NCBI RefSeq assembly: GCF_020860705.1
Contig: NZ_JAJBTT010000038.1
Span: forward strand, 1-64,000
From: Akkermansia sp.
GTDB lineage: Bacteria > Verrucomicrobiota > Verrucomicrobiia > Verrucomicrobiales > Akkermansiaceae
DNA length: 64,000 nucleotides
Direction of reading: 5' to 3'
In this document: positions 42,957 through 54,000 of the stretch, piece after piece
How the letters are laid out: every line of letters begins with the position of its first letter
How positions within the stretch are numbered: the first letter of the stretch is position 1
Made by a program: the position numbers and the translations under genes
Notes under the pieces: generated by a model
Told to the model about the DNA's origin: nothing
The model's input: the letters and a program-made list of their open reading frames with translations, nothing else
Databases searched by the model: none

Positions 42957-43883
42957 TCAGCGGGCTCCGGCATCCGGCTGCGGAACTTCCTGAGGGGGAG
43001 GAAGAACCTCGGGCATTGCCCCTCCCACCCCTATTTTAATATCCACGGGAATGGACTTGATCCGGGAAGGCCCCTGGTACAGTACGGCCACCTCTACGAA
43101 CCGGGGGGAAGGATGGAACAAAAAGGATTTTCCCTGGTCCTCATTATAAGAATAGTGACAGGTAACGCGGGGCTTCAGGCGCGTTCCCTTCAGGTCATGA
43201 AACACAAAATCCTCCGCCCGGAACATGTTCTCGGAACTCATCTCGGCATATACCATGAACTTCCATTCCACACCCGGTTCTTTTGCCGGTGCATGGCGGG
43301 CGCTCCCTTCCTGCCTGGTCACTTTCAACGTCACGGTCTCCAGCTTGGACATGTCCGCTATCTCCACCCGGTTACTTTCCTGAGCCCTCCGCACGGCAAT
43401 AGGATCCGGCACCGGAATGGAAACGCCGTTTTCCTTCAATTCCACCCTTCCGAAATCCAGGGATTCCAGGCCCTGGCACAAGGGGAGAAAAAGAGTGCCG
43501 CTCACCCGGATCCAGCGGGCGCCGGGAGAAGGAACATCTTTTAAATCAATGTTCACATCCACCCTTCTGAGACGTTTGTCCTTGATCGCCCCTTCCCGCA
43601 AACGGACGGAACGCACTCTCAGGCGAACTCCATTGGAATCAATCGCCTTCAATTCCTGCGCCGGCTGTTCCGGCACCAGCATTTCCGTACCGGGAAACAC
43701 GCAATACAGGGAGATATGGGTTTGAACGAAATTAAAAGGCTCTCCCATCATCAGCCCCATGGAAGACAATCCGATGACCGGTCCCGTTAAATTGGTTCCG
43801 GAATAGGGAACACTCTTCACAGGCATATCTGCCGCCATGAGTATTCCCGCACACCAGCAGGCAATCGCAACAAAGCATTTCAT
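42957..43883 (-). CDS. Secreted protein, member B of the paralogous family
   Basis: The 308-residue protein has a signal peptide (about 1-18, ending LMA). It shares its plan with the adjacent upstream protein and with the one at 8971-9822: a middle stretch GARWIRVSGTLFLPLCQGLESL, then VELKENGVSIPVP, then a beta region and the end pattern FVEVAVLYQG...SIPVDIKIGVGGA. The tail after the family end is Pro/Gln-rich. No named domain is recognised. It begins 4 bp after the stop of the adjacent paralogue, so both are one transcript. Confidence 0.75.
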   Translation of the reverse strand: MKCFVAIACWCAGILMAADMPVKSVPYSGTNLTGPVIGLSSMGLMMGEPFNFVQTHISLYCVFPGTEMLVPEQPAQELKAIDSNGVRLRVRSVRLREGAIKDKRLRRVDVNIDLKDVPSPGARWIRVSGTLFLPLCQGLESLDFGRVELKENGVSIPVPDPIAVRRAQESNRVEIADMSKLETVTLKVTRQEGSARHAPAKEPGVEWKFMVYAEMSSENMFRAEDFVFHDLKGTRLKPRVTCHYSYNEDQGKSFLFHPSPRFVEVAVLYQGPSRIKSIPVDIKIGVGGAMPEVLPPPQEVPQPDAGAR

Positions 43884-43887
43884 ACAC

Positions 43888-44691
43888 TTATTCGGGGTCG
43901 GCTACGCCGGGAACAACTGCCCCACCCAGGCTGATTTTCATATCCACAGGCACCTTGCGGAACATCCGCTTATTCCAATAAGAGACTACCACGCGCACGG
44001 AATGGCTGCGGGAAGAAACGCGGTAATGCTTGCCCCACATGCGCTTCTGCCCGCTCCGGGAATTCAGGTCTCCCCGGCCTTTCAGGACCACACCGTCCTC
44101 ATCCCTGACATTCAGGGAATTGAAATAAAAATCACTCTTCCCCTCCACCTCCAGCTTCCAACGCTTGAAATACTTTTTCAAGGTAAGCGTCACCTTGTCC
44201 CTACGGGGCTTCACCAGAGGCAGTTCTACCTTTTCCCCTTCCTCCCGCAACGGCAGAACCACGGCAGGCAGCTCTACCAGGTCATCTGCAAAAGCGCACA
44301 GGAGAAATCCCCGGAGGCGCACCCATTCCGCCCCGGAATCGGGACGCTGAACGGAAATGCCCAGCCAGACGGGATCGCCGTGGCCCGCGTCAAACGCCTT
44401 GGTTGCATCAGCCGAGACCTGGTAGACCTTCAGGTTCTTTCCCGTTGAATCCGTACAAACAAGCTCCTCCGGGGCCGCTTCGTAAAAAACGGGGCATCCC
44501 AACTGGTCCTCATACGTGCACAACACCCCCAGCAACAGCTGGGGAACGATTTTGTCCATGGGGTCTTCCACCAGGATTCTCAGAAAAGACAAGTTCAGCA
44601 CCGCATTCCGGAGCAGAGGAACGTCCGTTGCAGCAACGGCAGGCTGGACAGCAGCACACATGAAAAACAGGCACGCGGAAAAACACTTCAT
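43888..44691 (-). CDS. Secreted protein, member C of the paralogous family
   Basis: The 267-residue protein has a signal peptide (about 1-20, ending AVA). The middle pattern GAEWVRLRGFLLCAFADDLVEL and the closing VRVVVSYWN...KVPVDMKISLGGAVVPG match member B in place and spacing. It is the first gene of the two-gene unit. The tandem paralogues probably arose by duplication and have diverged strongly. Role unknown; the exported location and beta-rich body suggest a surface or periplasmic function. Confidence 0.75.
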   Translation of the reverse strand: MKCFSACLFFMCAAVQPAVAATDVPLLRNAVLNLSFLRILVEDPMDKIVPQLLLGVLCTYEDQLGCPVFYEAAPEELVCTDSTGKNLKVYQVSADATKAFDAGHGDPVWLGISVQRPDSGAEWVRLRGFLLCAFADDLVELPAVVLPLREEGEKVELPLVKPRRDKVTLTLKKYFKRWKLEVEGKSDFYFNSLNVRDEDGVVLKGRGDLNSRSGQKRMWGKHYRVSSRSHSVRVVVSYWNKRMFRKVPVDMKISLGGAVVPGVADPE

Positions 44692-45052
44692 GGGGGTAGC
44701 GACGAAGGCAATCTAACAAACGGCTCCGCCCACGCAAGGAAAAAGGAACGCCTTGAAGACAAGCCGAACATCGCGATTACCCAGCAGCACTTCTGTACCC
44801 CGCCGGATATTTGCGGATTCCTTTTCCGCCATGCAGCATTCAGGAACGAACGGGCAGACGAACATGCCCATGCAATAATGAAATACTCCAAATGAACAAG
44901 CGCATTGTACAAATACAGCAACTCTTGATGTGACAGGAACTGGTCATCCTGCATATCCAAAACAGGAAACCATTCTGATGCTATTACAAAATTTGGAGTT
45001 CCATTTTCTAGAAAAGCTGTAGAATAAATACTATTAATTTCTATACAACATC
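44692..45052. other. Intergenic region between divergent secreted-protein genes
   Basis: About 360 bp that become very AT-rich toward 45053. TTCTAG (45006-45011) and TACTAT (45029-45034) are 17 bp apart and could be a weak promoter for the gene at 45053. No gene or strong repeat is seen. Confidence 0.4.
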
Positions 45053-45958
45053 ATGAAGTTGCTCATATCGGTTGGGATTCTCATTTTTTCCATCTATCCC
45101 ACCCTGGCAAAAATACAGCTACTTGACTCCGGCCTCATCAAACCGGATTCTCCTGACGTTCTAAAAAACATTCAGTCAACTCCGTCAAAATTAAAAAAAA
45201 TCCTCGATGATGGACAATCAGGAGAATTTTTCAAGGAAGCAGGAATGGAGCTTGATTATATGAGGAAGCTTTCAGTGGAGAACAAATCCCCAAGTGAAGA
45301 AACCCGTAAAAACGTCGCGTGGATTTTTTATTTCATCGCCAATACTCCCCTTGTTGCCATAGATTCAGCAGAGCAGGCAAGATGTGCCATAAACAGCCGT
45401 CACGTAGATCTTTATCTTAAGGAGAAAGCCCTGGCAATGCTCGCCATCTCCACTTACCGTGACCTTTTTCCTAAGGGCAACGCATCAAGAGAGTTGATGG
45501 CGTCCTACGGAGCTGCCATCATGCGTAGCTTCCTCAACGGCACAAAATCAAAATCCTATTCGGACAAGCCGGTATTCGTTTCCGAGGAGGAAAAAACATC
45601 CATGCTGAAGAGAGACATTGAGATCATGAAAAACGCATTTTCTGAAATTGATCAAATCCAAAGAAAAGGAACGGGACCAGAAACAGATAAGAAAATAAAT
45701 GACCTCTATCAAGACATGAACAAACGGATTCATGACAACGGCAGGCAATTCCAAGATCACACCGTTGTGGTCAACACGAAAACCTCCCGAAAACTCCTGC
45801 TAAAGAATATTTTGGAACGGTCAGAGAAGAATTTCATGGTCCTTCTTACTGATTTATTTCCTAGGGAAAAATCCGAAATTGAAAAATATATCAAAATGGC
45901 AGGATACTCAGACCAAGAGATTCGCAAGTTTATCGATCGCACCCTGGAAAAAGATTGA
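45053..45958 (+). CDS. Secreted protein of unknown function, paralogue of 21943-22770
   Basis: The 301-residue protein has a signal peptide (about 1-19, ending TLA) and a Lys-rich helical body. Its C-terminus (LLTDLFPREKSEIEKYIKMA, then a DRT motif) matches the end of 21943-22770, and LKKILDDGQSGEFFKEAG matches LQKLLDNGQLILFYQGAD near the N-terminus. The DNA is visibly richer in A and T than the neighbours, which suggests later acquisition. No domain is recognised. Confidence 0.72.
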   Translation: MKLLISVGILIFSIYPTLAKIQLLDSGLIKPDSPDVLKNIQSTPSKLKKILDDGQSGEFFKEAGMELDYMRKLSVENKSPSEETRKNVAWIFYFIANTPLVAIDSAEQARCAINSRHVDLYLKEKALAMLAISTYRDLFPKGNASRELMASYGAAIMRSFLNGTKSKSYSDKPVFVSEEEKTSMLKRDIEIMKNAFSEIDQIQRKGTGPETDKKINDLYQDMNKRIHDNGRQFQDHTVVVNTKTSRKLLLKNILERSEKNFMVLLTDLFPREKSEIEKYIKMAGYSDQEIRKFIDRTLEKD

Positions 45959-46172
45959 AAAGCTAAACTGCTTTAGAGAAGACCTGACACTGGAAACCAA
46001 CCTGAACCCGGAGTTCATGTAAAACCACCCACCTTCACAGCTGCATCAAAAAATCTAACCCAAGCCGGATCGCCCTGATGACGGAATAAAAGACCTGCTG
46101 CCTCTCGGAAAAATTCCTTCACACTTCTAATGCAAAGGGGATACAAGTAAATAACTTGCAGAACTTTATAAG
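45959..46172. other. Short gap between secreted-protein gene and tRNA-Arg
   Basis: No gene, repeat or clear terminator is visible here. I looked for a partial duplicate of the tRNA 3' end (an integration scar) and saw none. Confidence 0.4.
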
Positions 46173-46247
46173 TGGCGTCCCCGGCAGGAATCGAACCTGC
46201 ATCTAGTCTTTAGGAGAGACCCGTTCTATCCATTGAACTACGGGGAC
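46173..46247 (-). tRNA. tRNA-Arg (anticodon CCU)
   Basis: The minus strand folds into a full cloverleaf: acceptor stem GTCCCCG with CGGGGAC (46241-46247 with 46177-46183), a T-arm with GGTTCGATTCC, and an anticodon loop CTCCTAA on a 5-bp stem (one G-T pair), giving anticodon CCT. The 3' CCA is encoded (46173-46175). It reads the AGG codon. Such tRNA genes are common integration sites, but no integrase or duplicated end is seen. Confidence 0.93.
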
Positions 46248-46637
46248 CGGACATTGTCCGTGCAGGACAATAAACGGGAAGATTCCAAGGCTCAAGCAAA
46301 AAGCGGTACTACTACGCTACAAACCTTGATTTTGAAGAGTTATTCCCATGCTGAATTGCCGTACCTATTCCTTCTGCCTTCCGCCCCCATTTTATTCACT
46401 AATTCTGCCAGCGGCATAAGCTGCAGCCGTCTGCCAGATACCTGCCCACACGTACCAGCCACCGCTCCGCCTCCCGGACTGGAAAAGACGAAGCAGCAAC
46501 AGGCAGTTCCCCTGACCTTCAGAAGGAGCTTTTGGCGATAACCGCCTTTCCGTCCGCACTGAGAACGGGGCGCACAAAAGCCTTGAGCCGGGAATGGAAG
46601 AGACGTAGCGTTGGAGGCATCATCCCCGTATTCCGCC
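46248..46637. other. Intergenic region between tRNA-Arg and the alcohol dehydrogenase gene
   Basis: About 390 bp holding the tRNA promoter (46267-46295, minus strand) and, presumably, the promoter of the dehydrogenase. A 102-codon open frame that runs through the tRNA is not credible as a gene. Confidence 0.5.
46267..46295 (-). promoter_or_regulatory. Promoter of tRNA-Arg
   Basis: On the minus strand TTGAGC (46290-46295) and TATTGT (46267-46272) are 17 bp apart, and the mature tRNA 5' end follows 19 bp later. Position and spacing fit a sigma70-type tRNA promoter. Confidence 0.55.
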
Positions 46638-47825
46638 ATGCTCAATTTCGTTTACGACAACAAGACTACGCTCATTTTCGGCAAAGGAACCCAGCATGAG
46701 GCAGGCAGCCTTTTGAAGCCGTTCGGCAAAAAGGTTCTGCTACACTACGGGGGAGGCAGTATAAAACGCTCCGGTCTTTACGACGCCGTCACGGCTTCCC
46801 TGAAAGCCGCCGGCGTGCAGTATGAGGAATTGGGCGGCGTTCAGCCGAACCCCACGCTTCCCCTGGTGTACGAAGGCATCCGCCTTTGCCGGGAACATGG
46901 CCTGGGCCTTGTGCTGGCAGTGGGAGGCGGGAGCGTGATTGATTCCGCCAAGGCCATCGCCCTTGGCGTCCCTTACGGCGGAGACGTGTGGGACCTGTAC
47001 CTTTCCAAGAAACAGCCGGACGCTGAACCTTTGCCCGTCGCCACCGTGCTGACCATCCCTGCCGCCGGGAGCGAAAGCAGCCCGAACACGGTGATCACCA
47101 ATGAAGAAACCCGGCGCAAGCTGGGGTACGGTTCTCCCAAACTGCGCCCCGTCTTCAGCATCATCAATCCGGAACTGTTCTTCACCCTTCCCCACCGCCA
47201 GATGGCCAATGGCGTGAGCGACATGATGAGCCACATCTTCGAGCGCTATTTCACCCGGACCCTCCATACGGACCTTTCCGACAGCCTGTGCGAGGCCACC
47301 TTGCGCACCATCATGAAAAACGGCCGCCTCTTGAACGAAAACCTGCATGACTACGATGCCTGGGCGGAAATCGCCTTTTCCGGCAACATCGCCCACAACA
47401 ACCTGCTGGGCGTGGGCCGTGAACAGGATTGGGCCTGCCACGCCATGGAGCACGAACTCAGCGCCCTGTACCATGTGGACCACGGCGCGGGCCTGGCCGT
47501 CGTTACCCCGGCATGGATGAAGTACGTCTCTCCCAAACATCAGGAAATATTCATTCAGTTCTCCGTCAATGTGATGGGAGTTAAAGGCTCTTACCGGGAG
47601 CCGGAAGCCCTCATCCGGGAAGGCGTTTCCCGTCTGGAAGGGTTCTACCGGAAGCTGGGACTTCCCACATCCATGGAAGAACTCGGCATCCCGTCCAAGG
47701 ACTTTCCTCTGATGGCGGAACAGGCCATCAGCGTGCGCGGCCCCATCGGAGGGCTGGAAAAGCTGGACGCCCGGGACGTTCAGGCCATTTACCGCCTGGC
47801 CTGTGCAGGTCCGTTGTCCGAGTGA
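46638..47825 (+). CDS. Iron-containing alcohol dehydrogenase (YqhD/BDH type)
   Basis: The 395-residue group III dehydrogenase has VGGGSVIDSAKAIALG (about 97-112) as the nucleotide-binding GGGS motif. The metal ligands come from GVSDMMSHIFERY (Asp, His) and from CHAMEHELSALYHVDHGAGLAV (two His). MLNFVYDNKTTLIFGKGT at the start matches NADPH-dependent butanol dehydrogenase/YqhD relatives, which reduce aldehydes. The ATG at 46638 is preferred because nothing before it is family-like. It probably handles fermentation aldehydes or detoxification. Confidence 0.9.
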   Translation: MLNFVYDNKTTLIFGKGTQHEAGSLLKPFGKKVLLHYGGGSIKRSGLYDAVTASLKAAGVQYEELGGVQPNPTLPLVYEGIRLCREHGLGLVLAVGGGSVIDSAKAIALGVPYGGDVWDLYLSKKQPDAEPLPVATVLTIPAAGSESSPNTVITNEETRRKLGYGSPKLRPVFSIINPELFFTLPHRQMANGVSDMMSHIFERYFTRTLHTDLSDSLCEATLRTIMKNGRLLNENLHDYDAWAEIAFSGNIAHNNLLGVGREQDWACHAMEHELSALYHVDHGAGLAVVTPAWMKYVSPKHQEIFIQFSVNVMGVKGSYREPEALIREGVSRLEGFYRKLGLPTSMEELGIPSKDFPLMAEQAISVRGPIGGLEKLDARDVQAIYRLACAGPLSE

Positions 47826-48075
47826 CGGCAGGCGGAAGCAGCATTGGATCTCCGCCGCCGGAAAATCCCATGGAAACTGGAAGGAAGGCTTGAAAGGGAG
47901 CCCATGGCGAGAGTCCGCCCCGGCATGCCGCCCGGCACGTAAAACAATCTCGGGCCGTCCATTGAGCGCCCATTCTTCCGTCCCCTCTTCATTTGATAGA
48001 CGTTAAGACGGTCCTCCGTATGTTGTAACCTACTTGTAACTTGCCAAATATCTCCCGGAGAAGTAGTGTGGTGGA

Positions 48076-51000
48076 ATGAACAGAATCTTTTCCGCGCTTC
48101 TTCTTGCAGGCGGCATGATGGCTTCCGGAATGCCGTTTCCGGCCGCCGCCGCTACCCCGCGGCAACAGGAAGAAAACCCCATCCATGCCGGTAATAACGA
48201 CAGGGGGCAGGGAGATTCCCCTTCTCCAACCCGCCAACAAGGCACCCGGAACGTCAAGGATGCGGACAAGGTTTCCAGCGTCTCCCGGCAGCAGAGGAAA
48301 GAGTCCGTTGAAGCTATTCAAAAGCTCTTGAACAAGAGGCTGTTTAAAAAAGCGGCGGAACAGGCCTTAAAGCAGCTTGACGAATATGACGACCAGTACA
48401 GCGGAACGGACCTCTCTCTTTACTACGAGGCTCTTAAACGCCTCAATGCACTGAATGATTCCACGAATCTGGACACTATCCTGCAACAGCAGATGAAGCG
48501 CCACGGAAACAATCCCCGGTTCCTGATGGCCGCCGCCCTCCTGTATCAGGAGGCCTCCCATGCATTCAAACTGGTAGACGGTTCCTATATCCGTTGCAAT
48601 AATGTGTGGGATGGGGAATATTCCGGAGAAGCGCGGGACCGGGTGGAAGCCCTGAGGTGCCTTTTCAAAGCCATGCAGATTGCGGAACAGCAAGGCGACA
48701 TGGCCCTTCTGGGACAGTTGCGCTTCGCAACCGCACAGGCATTTCTAAGGCAGGACGGCCGTTTCTCCCCTCTTTCCCCTGTCCAGACTTATGCTTCCCT
48801 GGGCAATCTGACCAGCCTGAAGGAACTGCCGGACTACGTGGCCAAAGATGAATCTTCCCCATTCCGGAACGTGAAAACGCTGCCCGTTGCAGTCAATTCA
48901 AAAACGGGAAAGCCGGAAGTGGTCTTTTACCATGCCTCTTCCTCCTGGGAGACTGCTAAAAACGACGGGGAGCGCCTGCGCTGGCTGCTGGACTCCGCCA
49001 TTCAGGCGGATCCGGAAATAGCCAACCAGGTCAACTATTTTACGGCGTCCTGGTGCTGCACGCTGTTCTCCTATTCCAATACGGCGCCGGATCAGGAATT
49101 GGTATACGGCCCCGGCAATGCGGGATCCGTGGCAGGCATCGACCCCGCGCAACTGAAAACAAACCAGACCGTGGTTAAAACCGACCGGACGGACAAGGGA
49201 AAATTCATGCTCATCACCCTTCCTCCGGATTATGATTTCATTAGAATTGCCTCCGCTGTCCGCCCAGCCCCTTCCCCGGATTATTATGTGAACGCCTGTA
49301 ATCTGGTAGCCGATGAATTCCTGGCACGCAACCAGAGACCGGCGGCAGCGGACCTTCTTGCCAAAACCCTTCAAACCTGGAACACCGTGTCCTGGAATAA
49401 TGGTGACAAGGAGAAATTCCTGCGGGTTGCGGAAAGCCTGAAAAAACGCCTTGCCTCCATCACGGAACCCAACGGAACGTTTGACACGGACAAAAGAACC
49501 CTGCTGGCAGGCGAACCGGTGGAGGTCGCCTTTTCCTACCGCAACGCCGCCCACGCCCGCGTGACGGCCCGTTCCGTGGACATGCGGCGGTGGCAGCAGG
49601 AACGCATGGACACGGTACAGTCTTCCAGAACGCTGGGCAGGGAGTACGCCAAGAAGTATTCCAGCTCAGGAACCCTTCTTTTCAATTTACTGTATAACCA
49701 GTCGTATGCCCGCTATCTGGGGGAAGAAATCAAGGGGAAGGACATAGACCTGGCTCCGGGAGACCAGCACCTGAACAGAATCGCCCAGATTCCCGTACCC
49801 ACCCGGAAATCCGGCTGGTACCTGCTTACCGTTACGCTGGACAACGGCTACCGGTTCCACCGCTTCCTCACGCTGTCAGACATGGTGCTGGTACGCCGTT
49901 CCGTGCCGGAAGGCAACCTCTGGTTCCTGGCGGACGCCAGAACGGGCATGCCCATGGAAGGGGGCGACCTGCGCCTCCTGCGCTACGGAGAGAATAAAAC
50001 GCTCAAAAAACACCAGGTGGAAGGAACCACGGATAAAAACGGAGCCATGATAGAAACGATTCCTCCTCCCGACAGGCGGGAGGTCTTTTATGACAGGTTC
50101 CTGGGCATCGCTTCCAAAGGAAGCAGCTACGTACTGGCAGGAACCTCGGATTACGGCTGGGAGTCCGGCAACCAACTCATGAATACGGCGAACAAGGCTT
50201 CCGATCCCTACTCCTGTTTCTTCCTGGAGAGTCAGCCCGTATACCGTCCCGGACAGACGGCCCGGTTCAAGGGGGTCCTCTTCCGGCCGAACATCGCGAA
50301 CCCCGGAACGCAGGACTGCGCCGGAAAAAAACTCACCCTGACTATTACCTCCCCAACCGGGGACGAGAGCGTTTTTCCACAAAAAACTGTTATAACAGAC
50401 TCCACAGGCTGCTTTGAACTGGAATTGCTCATTCCTGCGGAAGCGCCTTTGGGGCAATATGAAGCCAAGTTGAAACTGCGTGATTCCGCAAACCCGGATT
50501 TCCGGCTGTATGCCCCTCTTTTCCGGATGGAAGAGTACAAAAAGCCGGAATTCTCCGTCCAGATGGACGCCCCCTCCAAACCTATCCGCCTGGGCCAGCC
50601 CATTCCTGTTTCCATTCAGGCGGATTATTATGCAGGCGGTCCCGTAAGTGAAGGAAAGGCCTCTATTACGATCACCCGGTCGCTGGGAGCGAACGTCTGG
50701 ACGCCCTACTGGAAATGGAGCTGGCTGTACGACAGTTCCTTCAGCCCGTACTACGTTCCCTTCTCTTCCGATGCCCCCCTGACTGTGCTGAAAAAGACAG
50801 TGCCGCTGAACAAGGATGGAAAGGCGTCCGTGGAACTCTCCACGGCACAAGATGCACGGGATTTCGCCTCCCAGAACATCACTTACCGGGTCACCGCCAG
50901 CGTTACGGACGCATCCCTGCGGGAAGTTTTCACTTCCGGACAGGTCATTGCCACCTTCCGCCCTTTCAATATCTTTACTTCCCTGAACCGCGGCTACGCC

Positions 51001-54000
51001 CCCACCGGAACTCCGGTGCAGGCGTCTATCACCGCAGCCACGGCAGACGGCGTCAAAATCAGCCACGCCAAGGGAACCACGAGATTGCAGCATATCCGTC
51101 CGGACGGCAGCCGCCAGGATCTGGAAACCTGGAATATCGCCACCGGTAAGGAAGGGGAAGCCTCCCTCTCCTTCCAGACCAGGGAATCAGGCCTGTACGC
51201 CCTTTCCACCACCCTGGAGGACGAACACGGAAACAAGGTGGAAGATTCCTTCCAGTTCCTTTCCTATGGCGCAGGAAAACAGAATCCCTTTAAAATTGAA
51301 CCTCTTGCCATCACCCCGGACAAAAAGGAATACGCCCCCGGGGAGACGGCCAGGCTGCTCGTCACGTCAGATTATCCGGACGCCCGTGTCTGGACTTTCC
51401 TGCGCAATTCCTGGAAAAACGAATCCCGCCGCCTAGTTGCCCTGGGCCGGCAAACCGCTTTGGTGGAATGTCCCCTGACCCGGGAAGACATGCCGAACAT
51501 GGGCGTCAATGCCTTCACCGTCAGAAATGGGGAACTTTATCAGGCTTCTGCGGAATTGCTGCTGCCTCCTGCCAGCCAGATCCTGTCTCCTTCCGTAACG
51601 TCCGGCAAACCCCAATACCAGCCCGGTGAAAAAGGACAGGTAACGGTTCAGGTCAAGGGGCCGGACGGCAAGCCTGTCAGCAACGGCATCGTGACCCTGG
51701 CCGTTTATGACAAGGCCCTGGAATACATTGCACGCCCCAATATCACGGACATAGCCAAGACCGTGTGGGGCAGCCTGAACAGCACCCGCTTCCTCAACCT
51801 GAAAAAAATGACGGCTTCCGGAACACAGAAGGACAGGGGGCCGGACCAGCCCTATTTCCAATCCCTGGTGCAGACCGGATACAGGTATATGGCCCGCGAT
51901 AAAATGGCTCCTATCAACGGGTTCGCCACAGCAGGGCCTAGATCTGGAAACTACGCGGTCGCAGTAAAATCCGTAAACCGTTTATTGGGTGAAGGAGCAG
52001 CACTTCCCGCCGCTGCTCCGGCTCCGGTAGTGCAGTATAAAGGAGCCGGAGACGAAGTAAGCGCGGAGGATGATTTCTTTGCAAATGCACCAGGGAGTAT
52101 GGACCTCCGGGGGAACGCCTCCCCACCCATTCAGCTGCGCACCCATTTTGCAGACTGCCTCAAGTGGTGCGGCACGCTCAAGACGGATGGGGAAGGCAAC
52201 GTCACCGTACCTGTGGAAATGCCGGACAACCTGACCACCTGGAAGGCCGCCGCCTGGACCATCACCCCAGAGCTGCAAGTGGGACAGGCTTCCGCAGAAT
52301 TCCTGACGACCAAGGATTTCATGGTCAGCTTGCAGGCTCCGCGCTTTTTTGTGGAAAAAGACGTGGTCATGCTCAGCGCCCTGGTCCGCAACCGGACGGA
52401 CAAGGCCGTCCGCGCCCGCGTTTCCATTGCCCTGAAAGACGGCTGCCTGGAACTTCTCCCCGCTGACGCTCCGTCCGTGAAGGCCCTGGCCCCAGACACG
52501 GACAATTCCGCCGTGAGGGAAGTGGACGTTCCCGCACAGGGGCAGGCCGTCGTCAACTGGTGGACTGTTGCCGTCAGGGAGGGAACCGCCACCGTCGCCA
52601 TGGAAGCGGCGGCGGGTTCCACCGGGGACGCCATGCAGATGAGCTTCCCCGTGCTGGTGCACGGCATGAAACAACTCCATGCAGGGAGCGCCGTGGTACT
52701 TCCCGGGGAACAGGAGCAGAAACTCTCCATCAATCTGCCGCAACAAAGGCGCAGGGAGGAAAGCGAACTGACCGTCAAGGTCTCCCCCAGCATCGCCCTG
52801 AGCATGGTGGAAGCGCTGCTCTATCTGGCTGAATACCCCTATGGCTGCGTGGAACAGACGCTCAACCGCTTCCTGCCTGCCCTCGTCGTGACGAACACGC
52901 TCAAGCAACTCGGGCTGAATCCCGGTGCAGCGCTGCAAAGCCACCGCAACCTGAACCCCCAGGCCATCAAGGACAAGGCTTTCTATGACAAGGTCATGAA
53001 GAAGCTGAAACGCAATCCCGTTTATGATGAAGCCAAGCTGAAGAAGATGGCCGCCGAGGGAATCGCCGCCCTCCGGGAAAAACAGCTCTCCAACGGCTCC
53101 TGGGGATGGTTTGGAGGAGCCAGTGAGGGGGACCCCGTCATGACGGCCCATGTGTTGCATGGCCTGAAGCTCGCTTCAAACACGGCCACCATTCCGGAGG
53201 GCATGCTCACCAGAGCCATACGCTGGCTGAAAGACCATCAGGAAAAACAGGTCACTCTTCTTGCCAGGGGAGACGAGTACCGGAAACTGGAAAAACTGCC
53301 GGATGGCCCGAAGAAGAAGGAAGCCATCCGCAAACTGGGGAATTACCGCCTGACGGCTTCCGCGGAAGACACCCTGATCTATTCCGTCCTGGCGGAATGC
53401 GGCGTCAGCAATCTTCCGATGGAACGCTACCTGTTCCGCGACAGGCTGGAACTTCCCGTCATCAGCCAGATCCAGCTGGCGGAAATCCTGCTGGACGCCC
53501 ACCGCATGGGTGACTTCAAGAAAGTATTGCCCATCATCTCCCAGTTCCTCCAGCAGGACGACTCCCTGCAAACGGCGTGGCTGCGCCTTCCCAACGAAGG
53601 GTACTGGTGGCGCTGGTACGGAAGCGACGTAGCCACCCAGGCGGCTTATCTGAAACTGATGGCCAAGAGCGATCCCGGCAATCCCGTCACGGCGCGCCTG
53701 GCTAAATGGCTGCTCAATAACCGCGCCAACGGCACCTACTGGAACTCCACCAAGGACACGGCGGATTGCCTGGAAGCCTTGTCCGCCTACCTCTTCCAAA
53801 CCAGGGAAGGCATGGAGGACATGGAAGCGGAAATTCTTTACGACGGCGTTCCGGTCAAAACGATCACCAGCACGAAGGAAACGCTGTTCACTTTCGACAA
53901 TGCATTCCGCATGAGCGGAAAAGACCTGAGGGACGGCAAGCACGTCATCACCATCCGCAGGAAGAAGGGCAAGGGGAATATCTATGCCAATTCCACGCTC

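Noticed and set aside
46173-46247. tRNA-Arg as an integration site
   Set aside because: No duplicated 3' end, integrase or phage gene was found near it.
46233-46541. A 102-codon plus-strand open frame beginning inside tRNA-Arg
   Set aside because: It overlaps the tRNA and its promoter and shows no protein-like pattern.
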